Made by a program: the position numbers and the translations under genes
Source: Pedobacter roseus
Lineage (GTDB): Bacteria > Bacteroidota > Bacteroidia > Sphingobacteriales > Sphingobacteriaceae
Direction: 5' to 3'
NCBI RefSeq assembly: GCF_014395225.1
Contig: NZ_CP060723.1
Coordinates: 4,960,001-5,024,000, forward strand
Length of the DNA: 64,000 nucleotides
Notes under the pieces: model-generated
What the model was told of the DNA's origin: nothing
Seen by the model: the letters and a program-made list of their open reading frames with translations, nothing else
Database searches by the model: none
Shown here: positions 1-9,247 of the stretch, one piece after another
Numbering within the stretch: the first letter of the stretch is position 1
Layout of the letters: the number at the start of each line of letters is the position of its first letter

Positions 1-248
1 TATCCATCTATTCCCTGTAGTATTATTTTTTGAAAGTGAACATTGATGCCCGTGGCCGGCCTACAGTCCTGCTTTTCCTCCTACCATTTTAATTTGCCAA
101 TATTAAAAACATAACGTTCAAAACGGCATCCGTTGATCCGGTACCTATCGGATCAGGCTTAGTTAACGAAGTCGGTATTTAAATATTATTATAACCAAAA
201 AAGCAGCTACAAATTAATGCAACTGCTTATCTATTTGTTTTGTTGTAA
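1..248. other. intergenic, no gene seen
   Basis: No convincing coding frame. A 7-bp inverted repeat TGATCCG/CGGATCA lies at 134-155. The glmS terminator occupies 201-228. The left edge may contain the end or leader of a neighbour that lies outside the window. Confidence 0.5.
201..228 (-). terminator. terminator of glmS
   Basis: On the minus strand a 10-bp stem (AAGCAGTTGC / GTAGCTGCTT, with two G-U pairs) encloses an ATTAATTT loop and runs into TTTT. It lies about 20 bp past the glmS stop. It is almost the same sequence as the glyA terminator at 2172-2203. Confidence 0.75.
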
Positions 249-2087
249 TTATTCTACGGTTACTGATTTCGCCAGGTTTCTTGGCTGATCTACGTTACAG
301 CCACGCATTACCGCAATATGATACGATAATAACTGAAGTGGAATAGTTGCTAAAAGCGGCAAGAAAGCTTCATTAGCATCCGGAATTTCGATACAATAAT
401 CGGCCATTTTCTTCACTTCGGTATCGCCTTGCGTTACAATGGCAATCACTTTCCCTTTTCTTGCTTTTACTTCTTGTATATTGCTGATCACTTTTTCGTA
501 TGATGAATTCTGCGTAGCGATAAACACTACCGGCATTTCTTCGTCGATTAAAGCAATAGGACCATGTTTCATCTCTGCTGCAGGATAACCTTCTGCATGT
601 ATGTATGAAATTTCCTTAAGTTTTAAAGCTCCCTCTAACGCTACAGGGAAACCACTTCCCCTGCCTAAGAATAAACAGTTGGTAGAATCTTTAATTTTTT
701 CTGCAACTTCTTTAATCAAATCGTTCGATTCTAAAGCAACCTGTATTTTTTCAGGAATATGATCCAGTTCGGTTAATAGCTCAATTAATTTTGACGTGGT
801 AATGGTACCTTTTTGTTGTGCCATGTAAAAGGCCATCAAAGTTAAAACCGTTACCTGCGCCGTAAATGCTTTTGTAGAGGCTACACCAATTTCAGGACCA
901 GCATGGGTATAAACACCAGCATGGGTTAAACGTGGAATGGAAGCACCGGCAACATTACATATTCCGAAAATGGTTGCCCCACGCTCTTTGGCCATTTCGA
1001 TGGCAGCCATGGTATCAGCGGTTTCTCCAGATTGTGAAATCGCGATAACGACATCCTTCTCCGTTATAATTGGATTTCTGTACCTGAATTCTGAAGCATA
1101 TTCAACTTCAACAGGAATACGGGCATATTCTTCTATTAAATATTCACCAACTAAACCAGCATGCCACGATGTTCCACAGGCTACAATGATAATGCGATCT
1201 ATATTTTTTAATTTCTCTGCAAATTCTTTAATCCCACCAAGTTGCACTTTACCCTCTTCTGGATAAATGCGGCCACGCATACAATCTTTAATCGAACGCG
1301 GTTGCTCATAGATCTCCTTCAACATAAAGTGATCGAAACCACCTTTTTCCAGCATTTCGAGTTTTAGCTCTAACTCTTGTATAAGTGGTGTTTGGATAAC
1401 ATTATCTAACTGTTTAATTAGAAGATCCCGCCTGGTCATCAATGCAATTTCACCATCTTTTAGGTAAATTACATTTTTAGTATACTCAATAATAGGTGTA
1501 GCATCCGAAGCAATAAAGTATTCTCCTTGTCCCACACCAATTACCATCGGACTGCCTTTTCTGGCGGCGATTAAACGATCGGGATGGTCTTTATCCATAA
1601 TAACAATGGCGTAAGCGCCATTTACCTCGTGCAAAGCCAATCGAACAGCTTCTAGAAGATCAATTTGTTCAATTTTTTGAATTTCCTCAATCAGATGAAT
1701 CAATACCTCTGTATCGGTATCACTTTTAAATTCATGCCCGCGGTTGAATAACTCTTCCTTAAGTGTAGCATAATTTTCGATAATACCGTTGTGTATAATA
1801 GAAAGCTTACCGTTATTTGAAGTATGTGGGTGGGAGTTGCGGTCAGAAGGAACACCATGCGTAGCCCAACGAGTGTGCCCCATACCACTTGTTCCCGATC
1901 TGTCCTCGTTTTCAGCAAACTCTTCCAAAACAGCAACTTTCCCTGCTTTTTTATAAATATGCTGACCATCATTATTCATTAGTGCTATACCGGCACTATC
2001 ATAACCACGATACTCTAATCTTTTAAGACCTTTTAATACAATTGGCCAAGCTTCTCTATAGCCAATATAGCCTACTATTCCACACAT
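249..2087 (-). CDS. glmS: glucosamine-fructose-6-phosphate aminotransferase (isomerizing)
   Basis: Makes glucosamine-6-phosphate from fructose-6-phosphate and glutamine, the first step to UDP-GlcNAc for peptidoglycan, lipid A and the capsule. The 612-residue protein has the usual length. It begins MCGIVGYIG, so Cys2 is the glutaminase nucleophile once Met is removed. The glutaminase domain covers about residues 1-230. Two SIS isomerase domains follow (about 285-425 and 455-600), with SQSGETADT near 353 and the C-terminal tail KSVTVE. It is cytosolic. It stands as its own unit with a terminator behind it. No glmS ribozyme was seen in the short leader. Identification is firm. Confidence 0.98.
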   Translation of the reverse strand: MCGIVGYIGYREAWPIVLKGLKRLEYRGYDSAGIALMNNDGQHIYKKAGKVAVLEEFAENEDRSGTSGMGHTRWATHGVPSDRNSHPHTSNNGKLSIIHNGIIENYATLKEELFNRGHEFKSDTDTEVLIHLIEEIQKIEQIDLLEAVRLALHEVNGAYAIVIMDKDHPDRLIAARKGSPMVIGVGQGEYFIASDATPIIEYTKNVIYLKDGEIALMTRRDLLIKQLDNVIQTPLIQELELKLEMLEKGGFDHFMLKEIYEQPRSIKDCMRGRIYPEEGKVQLGGIKEFAEKLKNIDRIIIVACGTSWHAGLVGEYLIEEYARIPVEVEYASEFRYRNPIITEKDVVIAISQSGETADTMAAIEMAKERGATIFGICNVAGASIPRLTHAGVYTHAGPEIGVASTKAFTAQVTVLTLMAFYMAQQKGTITTSKLIELLTELDHIPEKIQVALESNDLIKEVAEKIKDSTNCLFLGRGSGFPVALEGALKLKEISYIHAEGYPAAEMKHGPIALIDEEMPVVFIATQNSSYEKVISNIQEVKARKGKVIAIVTQGDTEVKKMADYCIEIPDANEAFLPLLATIPLQLLSYHIAVMRGCNVDQPRNLAKSVTVE

Positions 2088-2171
2088 AAATTATATCACA
2101 TTAATTCATCAAATATATAAAACAAACGTTTGTTTTATAGCATTACCACATAAAGAACTTTGACTAATAAA

Positions 2172-2203
2172 AAAAGCAGCTACAAATTAATGTAACTGCT
2201 TTT
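2172..2203 (-). terminator. terminator of glyA
   Basis: On the minus strand a 12-bp stem, AAAAGCAGTTAC paired with GTAGCTGCTTTT (one G-U), has an ATTAATTT loop and is followed by a run of T. It sits 33 bp past the glyA stop. The loop and most of the stem are identical to the glmS terminator. Confidence 0.8.
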
Positions 2204-2235
2204 AGTGTATGAGTACTAAATCGAATTAGGTGTGC

Positions 2236-3507
2236 TTATTTGTAAAGTGGAAATGCACTCACCAATTTAATTACTTCAGCTTTTACTGTGCTTAAATTGG
2301 TTTCATCTTCAGGGTTGGTTAAAACCCTATCGATTAATTCCACGATCTGTCCCATTTCAGCCTCTTTTAAACCACGGGTAGTAATGGCAGCAGTACCTAC
2401 ACGAATTCCTGAAGTTACAAATGGTGATTTATCGTCAAAAGGCACCATGTTTTTATTCACTGTGATTTCTGCTTTTTCTAAAGCATTCTCAGCGACTTTA
2501 CCGGTGATATTTTTATTGCGAAGATCGATCAACATTAAGTGGTTATCAGTACCACCCGAAATAATACCGTAACCTTTAGCTACAAATGCTTTGGCCATAG
2601 CCTGCGCATTAGCGGCAACCTGTTTAATGTAAATTCCGTATTCCTCGCTTAAAGCTTCACCAAAGGCTACTGCTTTTGCTGCAATAATATGTTCCAACGG
2701 ACCGCCTTGCGTACCTGGAAAAACAGCCATATCAAGCAAATTACTCATCAAACGAATTTCTCCTTTTGGTGTTTTTAGTCCCCATGGATTTTCGAAATCC
2801 TGTCCCATCATAATCATACCGCCACGTGGGCCACGTAAAGTTTTGTGGGTTGTTGTAGTTACGATATGGCAATGTGGAAGCGGATTGGCCAACAAACCTT
2901 TAGCAATCAGACCTGCAGGGTGAGAAATATCTGCCAAAACCAAAGCACCAATTTTATCAGCTACTGAACGGATAAATGCATAATCCCACTCGCGAGAATA
3001 AGCAGATGCACCGCAGATGATCAATTTTGGTTTTTCAGCTAAAGCTACTTCTTCTAACTTTTTATAATCGATCAGTCCGGTTTCCTTTTCAACACCATAA
3101 AAGAATGGTTGATATAATTTACCTGAAAAGTTAACTGGCGAACCGTGTGTTAAGTGACCTCCATGAGAAAGATCAAAACCTAATATTTTATCACCTGGTT
3201 GCAAAATAGCAAGCATTACAGCTGCATTGGCCTGTGCGCCAGAGTGTGGCTGAACGTTTACCCACGCTGCACCGAACAATTCTTTTGCCCTATCGATCGC
3301 AATTTGCTCTACCACATCTACTACCTGGCAACCGCCATAGTAACGTTTTCCTGGTAAGCCTTCAGCATATTTATTGGTTAGTACCGATCCGGCAGCTTCC
3401 ATTACCTGCTTGCTTACAAAGTTTTCTGATGCAATAAGCTCTAAACCATGCTCTTGGCGGTTTAATTCTTTATCGATAAGTTCAAAAATTTGGTTGTCGC
3501 GTGTCAT
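2236..3507 (-). CDS. glyA: serine hydroxymethyltransferase
   Basis: PLP enzyme that interconverts serine and glycine and loads one-carbon units on tetrahydrofolate. The ATG at 3507 (MTRDNQIFELIDKELNRQ) gives 423 residues, the family length; a longer in-frame start at 3552 adds 15 residues unlike the family. Visible motifs are HGLELIASENF near the N-terminus, the substrate-binding KYAEGLPGKRYYGG, and the PLP-lysine segment TTTTHKTLRGPRGG. It is cytosolic. It is followed by its own terminator and is separate from scpA upstream. Confidence 0.97.
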   Translation of the reverse strand: MTRDNQIFELIDKELNRQEHGLELIASENFVSKQVMEAAGSVLTNKYAEGLPGKRYYGGCQVVDVVEQIAIDRAKELFGAAWVNVQPHSGAQANAAVMLAILQPGDKILGFDLSHGGHLTHGSPVNFSGKLYQPFFYGVEKETGLIDYKKLEEVALAEKPKLIICGASAYSREWDYAFIRSVADKIGALVLADISHPAGLIAKGLLANPLPHCHIVTTTTHKTLRGPRGGMIMMGQDFENPWGLKTPKGEIRLMSNLLDMAVFPGTQGGPLEHIIAAKAVAFGEALSEEYGIYIKQVAANAQAMAKAFVAKGYGIISGGTDNHLMLIDLRNKNITGKVAENALEKAEITVNKNMVPFDDKSPFVTSGIRVGTAAITTRGLKEAEMGQIVELIDRVLTNPEDETNLSTVKAEVIKLVSAFPLYK

Positions 3508-3569
3508 TGTTATATGAGGTTTGTATTTTTTTGGCAAAAGTAAGGATTTCAAATTTAATTTATGTCGTA

Positions 3570-4313
3570 TTAGGATAATGCTTTCACATTAAAGTTGTTA
3601 AAGCCGCTCCCAATGGTGATCTCTACGATTTGTTGTTGCAACATTTCTAAAATAGCCAGGAAATTATAAACGAAATGCACTTTATTCTCCGAGTTTTTAA
3701 GCACCAGTGCAAAATCGATCTGTTTGTTGATATCGAGCAGGTTCGCAATAAAATGTTTCTGTTGCTCTATGGTGTAGGGATATTGTACGACAGTATGCTT
3801 AACCTCTTCACTGCGCAGTTCATATTTCTGCATCGTGCGGTGGTAAACGGTTAAAAGCTTATAAAGGTCTAATGACAAAAGTTCATCCTGGTGAGAAGAA
3901 GATGCAGCGGCTTGGGTCAAATCGAAAGCGATGTTTCCCCTGTGGTCTTGTTTTAGACGCTCCTCTTCAAAGCCCTTCATCTCTTCTGCAGCAGATTTGA
4001 ACTGTTTATAAGCAATAAGCCTCGCAATCAGGTCCTGTTCTGCATTAATTTCATTTCCAGCTTCATCAACCTCAATCCTAGGCAAAAGCATTTTAGATTT
4101 AATGCGCATCAAAGTTGCGGCCACCAAAATGAATTCGCTCGCCACCTCAACGTTTAGCGCAAGGAGTTGATGAATGTAAGCTAAAAAGTCGTTTGTAATC
4201 TTCGCGATCTCTACATCCTGAATACTCAGTTCATCGCGCTCTATAAAGAACAGCAACAAATCGAAGGGTCCTTCGAATACCGGAAGTTTTATTTCAAAAT
4301 TCTCTGCCTGCAT
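3570..4313 (-). CDS. scpA: segregation and condensation protein A
   Basis: Kleisin subunit that bridges the SMC heads in the chromosome-condensing SMC-ScpAB complex. The N-terminal kleisin motif FEGPFDLLLFFIERDELSIQ and the AATLMRIKSKMLLP segment are visible, with a C-terminal winged-helix-like part that contains LLAILEMLQQQIVEI. The ATG at 4313 gives 247 residues; a TTG four codons upstream is less likely. It is transcribed alone here, 62 bp upstream of glyA. No scpB is next to it. Confidence 0.93.
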   Translation of the reverse strand: MQAENFEIKLPVFEGPFDLLLFFIERDELSIQDVEIAKITNDFLAYIHQLLALNVEVASEFILVAATLMRIKSKMLLPRIEVDEAGNEINAEQDLIARLIAYKQFKSAAEEMKGFEEERLKQDHRGNIAFDLTQAAASSSHQDELLSLDLYKLLTVYHRTMQKYELRSEEVKHTVVQYPYTIEQQKHFIANLLDINKQIDFALVLKNSENKVHFVYNFLAILEMLQQQIVEITIGSGFNNFNVKALS

Positions 4314-4549
4314 GTGAAAGGACAAACATAATGAAATTTTTCAGGTCCTAACAGTTAAAGACTAATCGAAAATACTATACCATTATCACTTACTGCTATC
4401 CACTTAACACAAACGCTAAACGTTTATAACGCAACTCTAACCTGCTAAACACTAACCGCTTAACCATCAAGAATAAACCGCTATTTTTCGTTTCTATATT
4501 AAAACAAAAATACCTTACTTTGTATCTTGTTTTTTACCATAAATTTCGA
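4314..4549. other. divergent intergenic between scpA and dxs
   Basis: 236 bp, AT-rich, no gene. A TACTTTG sequence at 4516-4522 resembles the Bacteroidota -7 element TAnnTTTG with one base missing and lies 27 bp before the dxs ATG. No clear -33 TTG at the usual distance. The promoter call is weak. Confidence 0.35.
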
Positions 4550-6478
4550 ATGCAAGTAAAAGCTGGCCCCCTATTATCTAAAATCAACTATCCTGCTGAT
4601 TTAAAGCAATTTAGTGAATCCGACTTAGAACAAATAAGCCAGGAATTACGACAGTACATTATTGATGTAGTAAGTGTTAACGGAGGCCATTTCGCTTCCA
4701 GTTTAGGTGTTGTTGAACTAACAGTAGCCTTGCACTATGCACTAAATACCCCATATGACAAATTGGTTTGGGATGTAGGCCATCAGGCTTACGGCCATAA
4801 AATCTTGACCGGCCGTAGGGATTTGTTCCATACTAACCGTGTCTATAAAGGTATCAGTGGTTTCCCGAAAATTTCGGAGAGTGAGTACGATACTTTTGGC
4901 GTTGGTCACTCCTCTACTTCAATTTCGGCTGCGCTGGGTATGGCTGTAGCTTCGCAACTAAAAGGCGAAACAGACAGACAGCACGTTGCCATTATTGGTG
5001 ATGGGGCCATGACCGCAGGTCTGGCCTTTGAAGGATTAAACCATGCCGGAATCGAAAATAGTAACGTGCTGGTTATCCTGAATGATAATTGCATGTCTAT
5101 CGACCCGAATGTGGGTGCACTTAAAGAATATTTAACCAGCATCACCATTTCTAAATCATACAACCGTTTCCGTGATGATATTTCTCACGTACTGGCCGGG
5201 CTTTCTAAATTAGGTCCAAATGCACATAAGTATGTTAAGAAAATAGAGAAAAGCATTAAAGGAACGCTACTCAAACAAAGTAATTTGTTTGAGGCTTTAA
5301 ACTTTAGGTATTTTGGCCCTGTTGATGGTCACGACGTAAAGCGTTTGGCCCAAACGATAAAGGATTTATCTGCCATTCCCGGCCCAAAACTTCTTCACTG
5401 TATTACGGTGAAAGGTAAAGGTTTCGCCCTGGCAGAAAAAGATCAAACAATATGGCATTCACCTGGACTTTTTGACAAGATTACCGGAGAGATCAAAAAA
5501 AGCATTCCAGATAAACCACAGCCGCCAAAATATCAGGATGTTTTTGGGCATACCATGGTAGAACTGGCGGAGGTTAATGATAAAATTGTAGGAATTACGC
5601 CAGCAATGCCATCAGGATCATCATTAAATATTATGATGAAAGCGATGCCAAATCGTGCATTTGATGTGGGGATTGCCGAACAACATGCGGTGACGTTTTC
5701 GGCTGGTTTAGCGACACAGGGATTAGTTCCTTTCTGTAACATCTACTCAAGCTTTATGCAAAGGGCTTATGATCAGGTTATCCATGATGTGGCTATACAA
5801 AAACTAAATGTTGTATTCTGTTTAGATAGGGCCGGCCTGGCTGGTGCTGATGGTGCGACGCATCATGGTGCCTATGACATTGCTTATATGCGCTGTATTC
5901 CAAATTTAGTAATTTCTTCTCCTATGAATGAAGAAGAGTTACGCAACCTGATGTTCACTGCTCAACAGGAAAATATCGGTCCATTTGTAATCCGTTATCC
6001 CCGTGGTAACGGTGTAATGCCCGATTGGAAGAGACCTTTCAAAGCATTGGAAATCGGCAAAGGACGTAAAATATGCGATGGGGAAGATGTAGCTTTATTA
6101 ACCATCGGCCACGTAGGTAATTTTGCAATAGAAGCGCGTGCTGAACTGAACAGCGAAGGCTTTTATCCGGCACATTACGATCTACGTTTTGTAAAACCTT
6201 TAGATGAAGCTTTATTGCATGAAGTATTTACTAAATATAAATATGTGATTACGGTAGAAGATGGTTCGCTCCCTGGTGGTGTAGGCTCTGCAGTATTAGA
6301 ATTTATGGCCGATCATGGTTACAATGCAAATGTAGTCCGCTTAGGTATTCCTGACCATTTTATCGAACATGGCGAACAGGCCGAACTTTGGGCAGAATGT
6401 GGTTATGATAAAAATGCAATTATTAAGGCGGTTAGGAAAGTTGCGGTAAAGAGAACTACCGATAGTATGGCAGGGTAG
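4550..6478 (+). CDS. dxs: 1-deoxy-D-xylulose-5-phosphate synthase
   Basis: Thiamine-diphosphate enzyme that joins pyruvate and glyceraldehyde-3-phosphate, the entry step of the MEP isoprenoid pathway. That pathway also feeds the undecaprenyl carrier used by the capsule genes. The ATG at 4550 (MQVKAGPLLSKINYPADLKQ) gives 642 residues, typical of the family. Seen are WDVGHQAYGHKILTGR, the ThDP motif GDGAMTAGLAFEGLN...NDNCMSI, and the transketolase domain with GIAEQHAVTFSAGLA and FCLDRAGLAGADGATHHG. A weaker TTG start at 4520 is rejected. Confidence 0.97.
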   Translation: MQVKAGPLLSKINYPADLKQFSESDLEQISQELRQYIIDVVSVNGGHFASSLGVVELTVALHYALNTPYDKLVWDVGHQAYGHKILTGRRDLFHTNRVYKGISGFPKISESEYDTFGVGHSSTSISAALGMAVASQLKGETDRQHVAIIGDGAMTAGLAFEGLNHAGIENSNVLVILNDNCMSIDPNVGALKEYLTSITISKSYNRFRDDISHVLAGLSKLGPNAHKYVKKIEKSIKGTLLKQSNLFEALNFRYFGPVDGHDVKRLAQTIKDLSAIPGPKLLHCITVKGKGFALAEKDQTIWHSPGLFDKITGEIKKSIPDKPQPPKYQDVFGHTMVELAEVNDKIVGITPAMPSGSSLNIMMKAMPNRAFDVGIAEQHAVTFSAGLATQGLVPFCNIYSSFMQRAYDQVIHDVAIQKLNVVFCLDRAGLAGADGATHHGAYDIAYMRCIPNLVISSPMNEEELRNLMFTAQQENIGPFVIRYPRGNGVMPDWKRPFKALEIGKGRKICDGEDVALLTIGHVGNFAIEARAELNSEGFYPAHYDLRFVKPLDEALLHEVFTKYKYVITVEDGSLPGGVGSAVLEFMADHGYNANVVRLGIPDHFIEHGEQAELWAECGYDKNAIIKAVRKVAVKRTTDSMAG

Positions 6479-6545
6479 GAAAACTCGCTAGCGCTCATCT
6501 TAAGTGGAAAATGTAAGATGGATGATGTAATTATTTAAATAAATA

Positions 6546-6575
6546 AAAAGCCTCAGTTATTTTTAACTGAGGCTT
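6546..6575. terminator. bidirectional terminator between dxs and wzi
   Basis: Perfect 12-bp inverted repeat AAAGCCTCAGTT / AACTGAGGCTTT with a 6-nt loop, A-rich on one side and T-rich on the other. It can end both dxs (plus) and the convergent capsule locus (minus). It marks the downstream end of the capsule operon. Confidence 0.85.
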
Positions 6576-6595
6576 TGAAATTTGATAACATTTCA

Positions 6596-8203
6596 TTAAA
6601 AATCGCTATATAAGTTTCTGAACGAACTGCGCAAACCGAACGTGATTAGCCCTGTATTGTTTTTACCGAAGCTGTTGCTTTCGCGTCTCAATATACCCCC
6701 CAATTCTAAGCGTAAATTATATTTCGGGTTAATTACATAAGCTACCCTTCCCTCTGCATAGAAAAGATCCGTACGGATACCTTGGGTAGTATAATTCCCT
6801 GTCGACTGCACTGCATCTGTGTAAGGTTCAAAAATATTTTTACCGTAATTTTTTCCAGCTTCATCTAAACCATATTTAGCGTACAATAATTCGCCACTAA
6901 AATCAAAACGTTTGTAAGAATAATTTAATAGTCCAATTAATTCTCTAAAGTTAGCACCCATTGGGTGAGCTAAAGGCTCATTATAGTTTGCGTAATTGCC
7001 GATGCGTGTTCTTGAAGAAAATGTATATGGCTTAGCAGTATTATACTCTAACAAATAATTTAGTCCTTCAACCTTAAAAACATCTGCTCCTCTAAAACCC
7101 AACTGCCAGCCATATTTATTTCTAGAGCTTCCAGAGCTAGAAAAGAAATTTTTAGCTTCAAACTCATCTAAAGAAAACTGTCCATAAGCAACCAATTCTT
7201 TAGCAAATTTATATTTGGCCGTAAAGCCCAATAAAGCATTATCTGGTGAGCCACTCGAAGCTTCAACAGGTCTTAAAAAGATTATTGGGTTAGCATAGCC
7301 CCAATCAAAACCTCGTTTGTTACCAGTATCATCAGTTTGCGCCCATATAATTGAATCAAAGAATCCGACAGATAATCGATTATTTACGTTCCAATCCAAG
7401 TAATGAAAAACTCCGCCCTTTTTACGGTTACCGGCATCATAAGATAATTTATTTGCTCCTGGATCTTGCATTGAAGTCCACATGGCCATATATTGTACAT
7501 TACCTAAATTCGCTGTTAATTTGAGGAGAGGGGCTGGAGACGAAAAATCAGACAATAGTAAAGAGCGATAGCCATCACCAATAAAAGTTTTATCATAACC
7601 TGCAGTAATATTCAAATATTTTATGGGTGTATAAGATACTGTTGCGGTAACATAAGACCAGTCTAACGAAGTCTTACCAGCATTAAAGCCGTAAGCACGG
7701 TTATAAGATTGACCTGGAACAACTTTGCTTGTGTTTACATAATTATTATAATATTGTGAGAATTGCCCCTGATTTTCGAAACCACTAGTATAAAAGGAGA
7801 ACTTTTTGCCAACTGTTCCTCCCACCTGGTATCCTCTGGTATTTAACCAAACATTCTGTTTGCCTGAAAAGTCTCTACCAATTTGGAAATCCGGCAAAAA
7901 GTCGGCATATATAGTATAGTCTTCTTTTTGTATATCCAATAAATGTTCTTGAAATAATTTACGTGACACCCAGGAATGCCTACTCGAATCTACTCCAACA
8001 CTCAATAGTAGGTTACTTTTATCTCTCAGCAAGCTATCATCGATAAAAAAAGGCTTTAAAGCGCTATGAATACGTGAATTTGGATTATAAATCTCGCTAC
8101 TCAGTTTCTGATAAAATTGATAAGAGTAAGGTTGATAAACAACCTGGGCTTTCACTTTGTAAATGGAAAAGACTAAAAATAGGAGGAATAAGATTTTCTT
8201 CAT
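6596..8203 (-). CDS. wzi: capsule assembly Wzi-family outer membrane protein
   Basis: Beta-barrel outer-membrane protein of the Wzi family, which helps hold capsule polysaccharide on the cell surface. Starting at MKKILFLLFLVFSIY (ATG 8203) it has a signal peptide ending near VKAQ and about 535 residues. The rest alternates short polar and aromatic strands typical of a barrel and ends in a strand finishing RNLYSDF. It is the last gene of the minus-strand capsule locus and is followed by a strong terminator. The N-terminal start at 8230 would place nine residues before the signal peptide and is less likely. Confidence 0.8.
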   Translation of the reverse strand: MKKILFLLFLVFSIYKVKAQVVYQPYSYQFYQKLSSEIYNPNSRIHSALKPFFIDDSLLRDKSNLLLSVGVDSSRHSWVSRKLFQEHLLDIQKEDYTIYADFLPDFQIGRDFSGKQNVWLNTRGYQVGGTVGKKFSFYTSGFENQGQFSQYYNNYVNTSKVVPGQSYNRAYGFNAGKTSLDWSYVTATVSYTPIKYLNITAGYDKTFIGDGYRSLLLSDFSSPAPLLKLTANLGNVQYMAMWTSMQDPGANKLSYDAGNRKKGGVFHYLDWNVNNRLSVGFFDSIIWAQTDDTGNKRGFDWGYANPIIFLRPVEASSGSPDNALLGFTAKYKFAKELVAYGQFSLDEFEAKNFFSSSGSSRNKYGWQLGFRGADVFKVEGLNYLLEYNTAKPYTFSSRTRIGNYANYNEPLAHPMGANFRELIGLLNYSYKRFDFSGELLYAKYGLDEAGKNYGKNIFEPYTDAVQSTGNYTTQGIRTDLFYAEGRVAYVINPKYNLRLELGGILRRESNSFGKNNTGLITFGLRSSFRNLYSDF

Positions 8204-8283
8204 CTGGTAAATTTTTAATTCAAACGGCAAAGAACGTTATTAATTATCAATTTAATGCTCTTTGTCAAAGTTCAATAAAAGAA

Positions 8284-8299
8284 AAGCCCTTACGGGCTT
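8284..8299 (-). terminator. terminator after the nucleotidyltransferase gene
   Basis: Stem AAGCCC / GGGCTT with a 4-nt loop. On the minus strand it is followed by TTCTTTT. It lies 7 bp past the stop of the gene that ends at 8306, so wzi may be transcribed separately. Confidence 0.65.
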
Positions 8300-8305
8300 A
8301 AAAAT

Positions 8306-9235
8306 CTATAATAATGTTATTGGAATATTTAAATCCCAAAGATCAACAGGATACGTTTGTGCATTAGAAAGTTTTAACAGCTCTTCCTTCACTAGAGCTG
8401 CATCTTCTTTAAAAGTAACACCGAACCATTTGGAATCTGTAGCGATAACTTTGATACGAGCTTCACCAGTTCTAATCAACTGATCAGCAACTTCTGGTAT
8501 AAGGAACTCCGTTTTAAGCTCATCTTTATTTACTGATAAGAACTCGTAATACTTATCCTCCATCCAGTCAATAAAACTTGGTGTAAAACAGAAAAAGTTC
8601 ATACTCACCTTAGTACCTTTATTTAAAATCTCACTTTGATCCTTTTCCAGGCTAATTATTTTTCCAGCTTTTAAAATAATCTCCCTTCTTTCATTGATGG
8701 AGACAATTTCATCTGCGGCATTGGTCTGGATCTCTCCTCTGGTAACCGCGCCAAACTCGCTTACGGTATTCTTTAATTCGTATCCTAAGCAGGCGAATAA
8801 ATTATCCTGAATCTCTTGGGTTAAAAATGTATGGGCTTTATTAAAGGCATCAAAACCATAAAAGTCATCGGCGTTAATTACAGCAAAAGGTTCACTCACC
8901 TTACCCTTGCAACAAAGTAGCGCATGTGCAGTACCAAAAGGTTTTGTTCTTTCTTTTGAAAATTCAATATCATTGCTAAAGCTTTCCAGCGATTGAAAAG
9001 CATAATCGATCTCAATTTTTCCGCTTAATTTGTGCTCAATTTGCGCAGCAAAGGCTTCAGCAAATTCTTCGCGGATGATAAAAACCACCTTGCCAAATCC
9101 TGTCCTGATGGCATCATAAATAGAATATTCCATAATAGTTTCACCACCAGGACCGAAAGATTCTGTTTGTTTGTTCCCCCCATATCGACTGGCCATTCCT
9201 GCTGCAAGAATAATTAGGGTTGGTCTTGTATTCAT
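8306..9235 (-). CDS. sugar-nucleotide pyrophosphorylase-like nucleotidyltransferase
   Basis: Nucleotidyltransferase of the NTP-transferase fold, likely joining an NMP to a sugar phosphate. The N-terminal signature is LIILAAGMASRYGGNKQ (about residues 6-22), with VINADDFYGFDAF near 120 as the metal-binding Asp region. It has 309 residues from the ATG at 9235. The sugar cannot be told from sequence. It lies between the initiating transferase gene (13-bp gap) and wzi, which fits a role in the same polysaccharide. It could also act in another pathway. Confidence 0.75.
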   Translation of the reverse strand: MNTRPTLIILAAGMASRYGGNKQTESFGPGGETIMEYSIYDAIRTGFGKVVFIIREEFAEAFAAQIEHKLSGKIEIDYAFQSLESFSNDIEFSKERTKPFGTAHALLCCKGKVSEPFAVINADDFYGFDAFNKAHTFLTQEIQDNLFACLGYELKNTVSEFGAVTRGEIQTNAADEIVSINERREIILKAGKIISLEKDQSEILNKGTKVSMNFFCFTPSFIDWMEDKYYEFLSVNKDELKTEFLIPEVADQLIRTGEARIKVIATDSKWFGVTFKEDAALVKEELLKLSNAQTYPVDLWDLNIPITLL

Positions 9236-9247
9236 CAAATAATGTAA

